From NCBI RefSeq assembly GCF_001276715.1, contig NZ_LIUQ01000018.1, positions 54,303-118,302 on the forward strand: a DNA stretch of 64,000 nucleotides, read 5' to 3'. The notes beneath the pieces were generated by a model. That model saw nothing but the letters and a program-made list of their open reading frames with translations, searched no databases and was not told where the DNA came from. The DNA comes from Planktothricoides sp. SR001 (GTDB lineage Bacteria > Cyanobacteriota > Cyanobacteriia > Cyanobacteriales > Laspinemataceae). Both the position numbers and the translations under genes were made by a program. Positions within the stretch are counted from its first letter, which is position 1, and every line of letters starts with the position of its first letter. Positions 18,492 to 25,682 of the stretch are shown here, piece by piece.

Positions 18492-20144
18492 ATGGATAGT
18501 AAAGAAATCCAGAAAAAACACTTTGCTTTTCTTAAAGAGAAATATCAAGTTACTCAATATAAAGTTGCTGATTATGATAGGTTTCTCTATCTAATACTGA
18601 GAAAAGCAGACTCAGGCATTGATCTCACAGATTTAGAATTTAGATGGTTAGAAAAAAATCGACTTTTTAGCACGATGGAAGCTATTTGCTTACATACATA
18701 TCGAGCCGAAGACAAGAAGAGAATAGAAGCCGAGTTTCTGCAATTGCGAACTAAGTATCATATCCCTTCAGAACTAGAACTGCCTATTTCTAGTTCAGTC
18801 TATTCAATCCTTTGGAAACTAGATAATGAATATAATCTCACCGATTCAGAAATTGAGATATTAAATCAGCATGGTCTGGTAGATACAATTAACTTGGTTG
18901 AAGAAATGGTTAGGTTTGACAAACTAAAAGTTAAATACAATGCCACTCAACATATAAATCGGTTTCCTGAAGAACCTCTTTATTCAATTTTGAAAAAGCT
19001 TGACATGAGAGAGGAATTATCTGACGATGAAGCTGAATGGCTTTTAGCATCGGATTTTCAATCAACCTTAGAGATTTATTTGCAGCAGGAAGAAGAAAGA
19101 AAAGCCAAAGTTGAATTTTTAAAACTAAAATCAAAATATCAGGTTGAAGAACATCCAGACACTTCTCCTAGCAGTCCATTATATTTGATTTTAAAGAAAC
19201 TAGATGACGAGGAAAAAATCGATACGATAAAATGTGAGTGGCTCAAAAAACAAAATTTAACAAAACTGATTCAAATCGAGCAAAAACGAAAGGATAAAAT
19301 AATTTTCAGGAAACTGAAAAGTAAGTATAAAGCGACTCAATATCAAAGTTCAGATATTTCCAGTCCTTTATTTACTGTGCTGAGAAATCTTGATAATAAT
19401 CAAGTCTCTGATCCAGATATTCAGTGGTTATCAGAGCAAGGACTTGCTGAGACAGTAGAAATTGCTCAGGAAATTCATTTTAACATTTTAAAAAAGAAAT
19501 ATGGTATGGTGGATCCCAAGTTACCCCTCGCTCCATTTTATGAAATTATGCTCAGACTTGAACGGGGGCAAAGGCTGGAACCAAAACAAGTCGTTCAACT
19601 AATAGAAGAAAATCGTCTTTCTCGGCATGGAAAAATAGCGATCGCCCACTACACATTAGAAGCAAAATTTTATGAACAAGAATATCATCGAACTGGAAAC
19701 AGACGGAATTTAGCCAGTGCAAGTAGTAACTGGCGTAAAGCAGATGAACCGAAAAACGCGCTAAAAGTCACAGAAAAGGTAAACTGGAAGCAAATCAAAG
19801 AATCTGACCTAAAATCAGCTTTATTGGTTACTAGAGGTGCAGCATTTCGGGATCTTGGTCAACTAGATGAAGCTGAAAACTGTGCAACGCAAGCAATAGA
19901 ATGTCAACCGGATAGTCATCAGCCTTATACCCTGATGGGAGCAATTTGTTATGATCGCCGTGAATATGATGATGGAGACATCTGGTTTGAACGAGCGAAA
20001 GAACGTGGGGCTGATGATACCGATGATGAAATTGAAAGAATTGTCAGAATGGTCAAAGACAAGGAGCAACGTAGAGAAGTTGCAGAATATCTTTTCCGCA
20101 AAGATCCAAATCGCTATGAGTGGGCTGAATCGTATCTAAAATAG
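18492..20144 (+). CDS. Unknown protein with six tandem modules and C-terminal TPR-like region
   Basis: A 550-residue protein that I do not recognise as a named family. Six modules of about 55-67 residues run from near residue 9 to about 385. Each follows the plan F..LK.KY......S.PLY.IL.KLD....L.D.E..WL....L..T.EI; clear examples are PLYSILKKLD, PLYLILKKLD and PLFTVLRNLD. From about residue 400 the sequence changes to TPR-like helices (GAAFRDLGQLDEAENCATQAIECQPDSHQPYTLMGAICYDRREYDDGDIWFERAKERG, quoted in part by its key words LGQLDEAE and YDDGDIWFERA). No signal peptide or membrane helix, so probably a cytoplasmic scaffold. Base composition is more AT-rich than its neighbours. The gene stands alone. 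Confidence 0.8.
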   Translation: MDSKEIQKKHFAFLKEKYQVTQYKVADYDRFLYLILRKADSGIDLTDLEFRWLEKNRLFSTMEAICLHTYRAEDKKRIEAEFLQLRTKYHIPSELELPISSSVYSILWKLDNEYNLTDSEIEILNQHGLVDTINLVEEMVRFDKLKVKYNATQHINRFPEEPLYSILKKLDMREELSDDEAEWLLASDFQSTLEIYLQQEEERKAKVEFLKLKSKYQVEEHPDTSPSSPLYLILKKLDDEEKIDTIKCEWLKKQNLTKLIQIEQKRKDKIIFRKLKSKYKATQYQSSDISSPLFTVLRNLDNNQVSDPDIQWLSEQGLAETVEIAQEIHFNILKKKYGMVDPKLPLAPFYEIMLRLERGQRLEPKQVVQLIEENRLSRHGKIAIAHYTLEAKFYEQEYHRTGNRRNLASASSNWRKADEPKNALKVTEKVNWKQIKESDLKSALLVTRGAAFRDLGQLDEAENCATQAIECQPDSHQPYTLMGAICYDRREYDDGDIWFERAKERGADDTDDEIERIVRMVKDKEQRREVAEYLFRKDPNRYEWAESYLK

Positions 20145-20582
20145 TCGAAATGATCCCAGCATTGAATTATGAATAAATTGTGCGATCTACCCTCGTCGAT
20201 CCGAACGACTGAAATTTTACTTTTAAAAAAATCTACATATTCTATGTCACCTACACTAATCGCCAATATTCTTTCATATCCTTGCGATCGGCATCCCGCT
20301 TTTTGGTCGTAAATTCCTCGTTCCCCCCTCGTTGGGAATGCCAGTCATCAGCAGGATCGCAGACTGCGATCCTGCTGATGACTCAGAGACTTAAGTCACG
20401 GCATGGAAAAACTAAAACTTGGGATGTCTCGCCTTTAAAATTGTCTTAAGCTGTTACGCATTTAGATTGAGATCAGTTAAACTCTCTGACAGTCGAGGTT
20501 TCGTGGCTTCTGGAATCCAGATACCCAATTTAAATGATTAACAGCTTATTATCTTCCTCTAGAAAAGCAAACAATCTGAATA
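20145..20582. other. Intergenic region with long perfect hairpin
   Basis: No gene seen in these 438 bases. A perfect 19-bp inverted repeat with a three-base loop GAC lies at 20343-20383. It is preceded by TTCCCCCCTCGTTGGGAA-type wording near 20320. No T-run follows the hairpin, so it is not a standard terminator. Confidence 0.6.
20343..20383. repeat. Perfect 19-bp inverted repeat
   Basis: Arms at 20343-20361 and 20365-20383 are exactly complementary and separated by GAC. Similar in build to the hairpin at 28931-28979, which also has a three-base loop. Neither has a T-tract, and neither shows a coding role. Confidence 0.9.
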
Positions 20583-22094
20583 ATGTCTAGTGAATCAGAA
20601 ACCAAAAAAGTTGTTGTGGTCGGCGCTGGTTGGGCGGGTTTAAGCGCTACCTACCATCTAGCCAAACAAGGCTATAACGTCACCCTCCTAGAAGCAGGGT
20701 CTTATCCCGGTGGCTTAGTTGCTGGCTGGAAAACTGAACACGGACGTTCGGTCGAAGCGGGAATTCATGGATTTTGGTATCCCTACAAAAACATTTTTAA
20801 ATTAATCGATGAATTAGCCATTCAACCCTTCACTCCTTGGACAAAATCAGCCCAATATTCCCCCGCCGGATTAGAAGTTGAATCGCCAATTTTTCAACAA
20901 GAACCCTCTTTGCCAACCCCTTTGGGGACATTTCTTTATCCACAATTTCAGCGCTTACCTTTTATTGACCGACTCTCAGCCCTGCCGATGCTTTATGCCC
21001 TGATTGATTTTGACAATTCCGAGCAAGCATGGCGGCGATATGACTCCGTAACCGCACGAGAATTATTTAAACAATATGGAGTTTCGGGGCGACTGTATCG
21101 TGATGCCTTTAACCCGATGTTGTTAGTGGGATTATTTGCCCCTGGTGAGCAATGTTCTGCCGCTGCTGCCTTGGGAATGCTCTACTATTTTATCTTGGCT
21201 CATCAACCAAATTTTGATGTGATGTGGTGTCGGGGAACCGTGGGAGAAAAAATCTTTCGGCCTTGGGTGGAACGCATAGAAAAAGCGGGCGGAAAAATTC
21301 TGGCGAATCATCGCGTTACAGATATTCTTTTTAATGAGTTGGGTGAAGCTACCGACGTGGTTTGTGGGGACGAAATTTTTGATACCGATGCGGTAATTTT
21401 CGCCGTGGGTATTACTGGGATGAAAAAAATTGTCAGCAATAGTTCTCATTTACAAAGTCGCCCAGAATTTAGAAATTTGATGAATTTATCCGGGATTGAT
21501 GTTCTGGCTACTCGTTTATGGTTCGATCGCCAAATTAAGATTCCCCGTGCTTCTAATGCTTGTTTTGGCTTTGATGAAACCACGGGTTGGACATTTTTTG
21601 ACCTGAATGCTTTGCATGATGAATATCGAGATGAACCGGGCAGCGTGGTGGAAGTTGATTTTTATCATGCCAATCAATTTTTACCGCTGACCGATCGAGA
21701 AATTGTCAAGATCGTTAAAGGGTATTTAACCACTTGTATTCCTGAGTTTGGTCAAGCTAAAATTATTGATAGTAGCGTGATTCGCTTGCGCCAAGCGGTG
21801 ACTCATTTCTCTCCGGGCAGTTATCAATATATGTTGCCTGCACAGACCAGTATTAATAATGTGTTTATGAGTGGGGATTGGATTGTTAATCGTCATGGTT
21901 CTTGGTCTCAGGAAAAAGCTTATGTCACCGGCTTGGAAGCCGCGAATTTAGTTATTTCCCGGTTGAAAGGAGGTCAACAGGCTGAGATTATTCCCGTGGA
22001 ACCGGATGAACCCCATATTCAAGGGTTGCGAGAAATTAATCAAACCGTGCGATCGCTCGCCGAGACTTTTCTCCCGCCGTTTTGGTTGCCGTAA
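20583..22094 (+). CDS. FAD-dependent oxidoreductase (phytoene desaturase/amine oxidase-like)
   Basis: Flavoprotein of 503 residues. The N-terminal Rossmann motif VVVVGAGWAGLSATYHLAKQ (about 10-29) and the following LLEAGSYPGG bind FAD. A C-terminal FAD segment includes VFMSGDWIV and KAYVTGLEAANLV. This layout is shared by carotenoid desaturases, isomerases and flavin amine oxidases. The sequence is closest in feel to the cyanobacterial carotenoid-related oxidoreductases, but it is not the classic CrtP or CrtQ pattern, so the substrate is left open. The gene stands alone and converges with psaK. Confidence 0.8.
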   Translation: MSSESETKKVVVVGAGWAGLSATYHLAKQGYNVTLLEAGSYPGGLVAGWKTEHGRSVEAGIHGFWYPYKNIFKLIDELAIQPFTPWTKSAQYSPAGLEVESPIFQQEPSLPTPLGTFLYPQFQRLPFIDRLSALPMLYALIDFDNSEQAWRRYDSVTARELFKQYGVSGRLYRDAFNPMLLVGLFAPGEQCSAAAALGMLYYFILAHQPNFDVMWCRGTVGEKIFRPWVERIEKAGGKILANHRVTDILFNELGEATDVVCGDEIFDTDAVIFAVGITGMKKIVSNSSHLQSRPEFRNLMNLSGIDVLATRLWFDRQIKIPRASNACFGFDETTGWTFFDLNALHDEYRDEPGSVVEVDFYHANQFLPLTDREIVKIVKGYLTTCIPEFGQAKIIDSSVIRLRQAVTHFSPGSYQYMLPAQTSINNVFMSGDWIVNRHGSWSQEKAYVTGLEAANLVISRLKGGQQAEIIPVEPDEPHIQGLREINQTVRSLAETFLPPFWLP

Positions 22095-22160
22095 TTTTGA
22101 CATCAATTCACCGAATTGGTGATGATTCCCCGTAACCCGATCGCAACCCGATCGCAAAAA

Positions 22161-22191
22161 GAAAGCCGGTTTCGGGAAGAAATCGGCTTTC
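22161..22191 (-). terminator. Terminator between the FAD oxidoreductase gene and psaK
   Basis: A 12-bp stem (GAAAGCCGGTTT with AAATCGGCTTTC, one G-T pair) and a seven-base loop. On the minus strand it is followed by CTTTTTGCG, so it suits termination of psaK. It may also help end the plus-strand gene. Confidence 0.75.
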
Positions 22192-22222
22192 GGTTGCGGT
22201 CAAACGATCCCAGGGCAATGCT

Positions 22223-22483
22223 TTAAAGCGCACCCATGCTGGCTAGTCCCAGGATGACACCAACCCCCAGGATGTGACCAAAGCAGGTAGTACCGAGCAC
22301 GGCACCCCAACCAAATCCACCAAACAAATTGGGGGAAGGGGTTGCTGGGCCAACGCTGGGATATTTGATGGTGAATTTACCAAAGGCGATCGCCACGATA
22401 TTGCAGATGATCATAACAATGGCCACAGTGGGACTCCATTCCAGGGTATTGGGAACCACTGCAAGTAAAGTTGAATAAATCAA
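22223..22483 (-). CDS. psaK: Photosystem I reaction centre subunit PsaK
   Basis: Small thylakoid membrane protein of 86 residues at the edge of photosystem I, with two membrane helices (about 17-38 and 58-82). Recognisable wording: NTLEWSPTVAIVMIICNIVAI, FGKFTIKYPSVGP, and FGWGAVLGTTCFGHILGVGVILGL. PsaK binds antenna chlorophyll and helps coupling to phycobilisomes. It is transcribed towards the preceding flavoprotein gene. The 22484-23064 upstream region is AT-rich and probably holds its promoter, which I cannot place exactly. Confidence 0.96.
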   Translation of the reverse strand: MIYSTLLAVVPNTLEWSPTVAIVMIICNIVAIAFGKFTIKYPSVGPATPSPNLFGGFGWGAVLGTTCFGHILGVGVILGLASMGAL

Positions 22484-23064
22484 GGAACTTTCCCCTTAAT
22501 TGATAGACGACAATTGAATCTAGTTGAATGTTATTGAATACATTTTTCGCGAACTCATGTCAATCACTCCAGGCAGGTTGTATTAATTCTTAACATTTCC
22601 TACCATTTCTTAAGCAGAGCTTATGGCAATGGTGAGGATTCAGCAATGCCAAATCGCGATCGCTCTGTCAGACAATACTTTTCAAAGGTTTTCCTCAGAT
22701 TTATATATTTATGTTTCAAGGGGTGAAAGTTGCGACCCGGAAAAAATTTTTCTATAAATTCCGAAATCCGCAACACTTCCCTTGTAGTGATGCAAAAATA
22801 CCCTCAATTTCTCCAGAGGCGATTCCGCTTCATCGGATCGCTACCGCGAACCGCCCCTAGTAAAACAAATGGAAAAATTCCCATCCTCCTACCACCATCA
22901 CCCACCTCTTTGGTCAATTATTTAGATTTCTAATGCAAAGACTATAGATTTTGTTATAGGTAAGCAAAAATAAGCAAAAATAATCAAAAATCCCGGAACA
23001 CTTGTTTTCTTATCTGTAGTCATTAATCATAATACTCAAGATTATCCTAGCTTTGAGAAACAGC
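22484..23064. other. Intergenic region between divergent psaK and SLH gene
   Basis: No gene supported. It must contain the promoters of psaK (minus) and of the SLH gene (plus). A HIP1-containing stretch lies near 22655, and A-rich AAGCAAAAATAAGCAAAAATAA repeats lie near 22961-22985. Nothing else stands out. Confidence 0.4.
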
Positions 23065-23697
23065 ATGAAACGCTTACTCACCATTTTGTCTTTGACCTTA
23101 ATCTTGCAAATGCCTACCCTAGTCAATGCTGAAGAGTTTTCTCATGTAGAAAAAGTGGTTTCTGCCGGATTAATGACCAAAGATCCTACCGGCAATTTTA
23201 ACTCAAATCGGATTCTTAGCCGCGCTGAACTCGCTTCATTATTAGTCAGAACTTTTGAGTTAGACAACCGTCAAGCATTGGTCAGCACCAACGACTTTAC
23301 CTTGCGAGATGTGCCCTCCTCTCATTGGGCTTACCGGGATATTCAAATTGTCCTCAAAACTGGAGTAATGAATGGTTATCGAGATGGAATGTTTTTCCCG
23401 AATCAAAGAGTCAACCGAGCCGAAGGTTTGGCTATTCTCGCTCAAGCTTATGGAGTCTTTCAGTTTCCCCAAAATAATATCAACGAACTCCTAGCTAAAT
23501 ATCCTGATGCGGGACAAATTCCTGATTGGGCAAGAAAATCTATTGCTACCGCTATTTATGAAGGATTTGTCAATATCGGTCCTAATAATCAGATTAAACC
23601 TTTAGAACCAATGACCAGAGGCGATATGGCTTATGCCTTAAGTCAGTATTTAGAACGACAAGAAGGCAACCCAGCGCCAATTCCCTGGGATCAGTAA
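23065..23697 (+). CDS. Small secreted protein with S-layer homology (SLH) domains
   Basis: Protein of about 210 residues with a signal peptide (MKRLLTILSLTLILQ to VNA-EE) and three SLH-like segments. The clearest are VPSSHWAYRDIQIVLKTGVMNGYRDGMFFPNQ (given by its key words HWAYRDI and NGYRDG) with NRAEGLAILAQ, and a last one ending in MTRGDMAYALSQYLE. SLH domains bind peptidoglycan-linked polymers. Here nothing but SLH is present, without the porin barrel found in common cyanobacterial SLH porins. ATG 23065 is preferred over TTG 23053. A paralogue of the same layout is at 24264-24932. Confidence 0.85.
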   Translation: MKRLLTILSLTLILQMPTLVNAEEFSHVEKVVSAGLMTKDPTGNFNSNRILSRAELASLLVRTFELDNRQALVSTNDFTLRDVPSSHWAYRDIQIVLKTGVMNGYRDGMFFPNQRVNRAEGLAILAQAYGVFQFPQNNINELLAKYPDAGQIPDWARKSIATAIYEGFVNIGPNNQIKPLEPMTRGDMAYALSQYLERQEGNPAPIPWDQ

Positions 23698-23715
23698 ATT
23701 AAAGATTAATTGTTG

Positions 23716-23801
23716 GTTATTAGTGATTGGTTATTTGTGGGGATTTCCAGGGTAATCCAACCAACCACTCAACCAATAACTAATAACCAATCACTAATAA
23801 C
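23716..23801. repeat. Inverted repeat of GGTTATTAGTGATTGG type
   Basis: Perfect 20-bp arms at 23716-23735 and 23782-23801 enclose 46 bases that include further short GGTT/AACC blocks. It lies just after the first SLH gene and could fold as a long hairpin. A similar low-complexity inverted repeat is at about 49940-50067. Confidence 0.8.
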
Positions 23802-23873
23802 AGAACGAGATTGTTTTCTAAGTCAGCCTGGGGGAAAATACTTGTCATGTTGGCAAATTGGAGGCTGGAAAAA

Positions 23874-24146
23874 ATGCAGATTCAAATTGAACATAAACCC
23901 AGTGAGGAAAAACTGAAAAAACTGGAGATTTTTAGCTGGCCGATTTGGAAAAAAGAAGTGTCTGAGTTTCCTTGGACTTATGATATGCGTGAAACTTGCT
24001 ATTTCCTAGAGGGAGATGTGGTCGTCACCCCCGACCGGGGCACCCCAGTGGAAATGGGTAAAGGTGATTTGGTGACATTTCCAGCGGGAATGTCTTGCAC
24101 TTGGAAAATTCGCAAAGCGGTAAAAAAACATTACTCATTCGGTTAA
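23874..24146 (+). CDS. Cupin domain protein (DUF861 type)
   Basis: Small single-domain cupin of 90 residues. Typical features are IFSWPIWKKEVSEFPWTYD, then ETCYFLEGDVVVTP, and GKGDLVTFPAGMSCTWKI, which form the two beta-barrel motifs of the cupin_3/DUF861 group seen in cyanobacteria and plants. The metal-binding set looks reduced, since no histidines occur in the first motif. Function unknown. ATG 23874 has GGAG ten bases ahead; a longer frame from 23811 lacks a convincing site. It lies between two SLH-domain genes on the same strand. Confidence 0.85.
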   Translation: MQIQIEHKPSEEKLKKLEIFSWPIWKKEVSEFPWTYDMRETCYFLEGDVVVTPDRGTPVEMGKGDLVTFPAGMSCTWKIRKAVKKHYSFG

Positions 24147-24263
24147 TTGAACACGAGTCAAGAGAGTCGCGAAGGTGCTCCGCACCGAGGCTTAGGCCGC
24201 GATCGCCACTTTCTTGACTTTTTTATTAAATAAAATTAAAAGATGTAAATAGGAGGAATTAGG

Positions 24264-24932
24264 GTGTTTAGCAGAAAAATTATCAGCTTGTGTTCTTTGC
24301 TGTTGTGCTTAGAAACGGGTTCATTAATGGTTCAAGCCCAAGAAGTCGATTCTTCTAGGGATGCCTACGGAAATCGCACTCAGGAAATTATTCAAATGGG
24401 ATTGATGACAAATTATCCTGATGGTCAATTTCATCCAGAACGGGTATTGAGTCGGGCGCAATTGGCCACAATTTTAGTCAAAACTTTTGGATTAGATCAA
24501 CGCATTCCAGGACAAGAAAATAATCTTCGCGTGTCCGATGTCCCCAACGACCATTGGGCGTTTGACAATATTCAGCTTGTGCTGCAAAATAGAATTTTAC
24601 ATATGGACGAACAGGGAAGATTTTTCCCGGATCAACCTGTGACCAGGGCCGCAGGTTTTGCCACATTTGCCCAAGCTTATGGGGTTTTGTCCCTCAGTGA
24701 TGCCGAAATTTCCCGGATTCTCAGTTCTTACCCAGATAGCGATCGCATCCCTGGCTGGGCAAGAAGGGCGATCGCCAGCGCTATTTTTGAAGAATTAGTA
24801 AACATTGACTCGGCCAACAATCGTCTAAATCCCGATCAATTAATGACTCGCGGAGATATGGTTTATGCCCTGAGTCAATACTTGGCAAAGCAGGAAAACC
24901 CAGGCACAATTCCGACCATTCCCTTAGAGTAA
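24264..24932 (+). CDS. Small secreted protein with SLH domains, paralogue
   Basis: Protein of 222 residues with signal peptide (to VQAQE) and SLH-like segments: NRTQEIIQMGLMTNYPDGQFHP with LSRAQLATILVKTF, then VPNDHWAFDNIQLVLQ with VTRAAGFATFAQAYG, then RAIASAIFEELVNI with MTRGDMVYALSQYLA (each longer than quoted). It clearly shares ancestry with 23065-23697. GTG start at 24264 is supported by a strong AGGAGG (24251-24256). Probably periplasmic or wall-associated. Role unknown. Confidence 0.85.
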   Translation: MFSRKIISLCSLLLCLETGSLMVQAQEVDSSRDAYGNRTQEIIQMGLMTNYPDGQFHPERVLSRAQLATILVKTFGLDQRIPGQENNLRVSDVPNDHWAFDNIQLVLQNRILHMDEQGRFFPDQPVTRAAGFATFAQAYGVLSLSDAEISRILSSYPDSDRIPGWARRAIASAIFEELVNIDSANNRLNPDQLMTRGDMVYALSQYLAKQENPGTIPTIPLE

Positions 24933-25067
24933 CGGAACTGGCTGAAAATTAAACCCTGTAAACTCTGAAAATTGAACATTGACCAGCATCTATGCAGACC
25001 GAGAATAAAACTCAAATAAGACCGACTATAATATAGCTGTCAATCGATTCAAAACATCCAATCAGTT

Positions 25068-25418
25068 ATGTTAAAAAAAGTAAAAAATCTTTCTATAGTT
25101 TTATTCCTCGGTCTATCGGTTACTGGTTGCACCCAGGAAACCCAAAATCAACTTCAACGCAATATCCAAAACTGGACGGGGACTGATGGAGTTCTAGATA
25201 TTTATGCCGGGGATAAGCTGGTGCATCGATTTATTAAAATCGATAAACTAACCACGGCGCAGGGAACCAGCGATCCGAGCACCTCTCGTCCCTATCGATT
25301 TGGCTATGGCCACTTGGACAAAAATCAGAACTATCAAGTAGATCCCGGAGAAAAACGAGTTTACTTTGAGTTTAGCGATTACTCCACTAGCTATGTTTTC
25401 TATGAAAATCCCAATTAG
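25068..25418 (+). CDS. Small lipoprotein of unknown function
   Basis: Predicted lipoprotein of 116 residues. The signal peptide has a lipobox LSVTGC with Cys21. The mature part contains VLDIYAGDKLVHRFIKIDKLTTA, YRFGYGHLDKNQNYQVDPGEKRVYFEF and ends YSTSYVFYENPN. I have seen this pattern in short cyanobacterial hypothetical lipoproteins but do not know a function. It stands alone and is followed by a hairpin terminator. Confidence 0.75.
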   Translation: MLKKVKNLSIVLFLGLSVTGCTQETQNQLQRNIQNWTGTDGVLDIYAGDKLVHRFIKIDKLTTAQGTSDPSTSRPYRFGYGHLDKNQNYQVDPGEKRVYFEFSDYSTSYVFYENPN

Positions 25419-25451
25419 AAAACGGGGTTTATGTTAGTAAAGATTAGTAAA

Positions 25452-25484
25452 GAAACCCGGTTTCTTGAAGAAACCGGGTTTCTT
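25452..25484 (+). terminator. Terminator made of the AGAAACCCGGTTTCT repeat
   Basis: 15-bp perfect stem (AGAAACCCGGTTTCT with AGAAACCGGGTTTCT), three-base loop, followed by TTTT. The same wording occurs near 32828, 43250, 43740, 57474, 57518 and 63437, so a dispersed palindromic repeat has been used as a terminator. Confidence 0.85.
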
Positions 25485-25505
25485 TTTACTTCAAAGGTTT
25501 TTGAC

Positions 25506-25671
25506 TACAGCGGTTTTCTTTCTTACTGAACCACGCTAGGGCGAAGCCCAAGCGGTATTTAATTTAATATTTTCAGTATTGTAGGGGCGAATGGCCATTC
25601 GCCCCTACAAGGGCGAATGGCCATTCGCCCCTACAGGTATTTGTGGTTTACTCGCGGAGAAAATTTCTGTA
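25506..25671. repeat. MITE-like element, family B, copy 1
   Basis: About 166 bp. Left end TACAGCGGTTTTC, right end GAGAAAATTTCTGTA (imperfect inverted repeat). Internal blocks: GGGCGAAGCCCAAGCGGTATTTAA, a palindrome GTAGGGGCGAATGG with its complement (25581-25608), a second copy of that palindrome, and GTATTTGTGGTTTACTCGCGG (each given only in part). Copies are at 48742-48899 (inverted) and 55385-55546. Confidence 0.88.
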
Positions 25672-25682
25672 ATAGATCCGCT

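Noticed and set aside
20583..22094. Naming the flavoprotein as phytoene desaturase
   Set aside because: The FAD motifs fit, but the overall pattern is not that of CrtP or CrtQ, and no carotenoid genes are adjacent.
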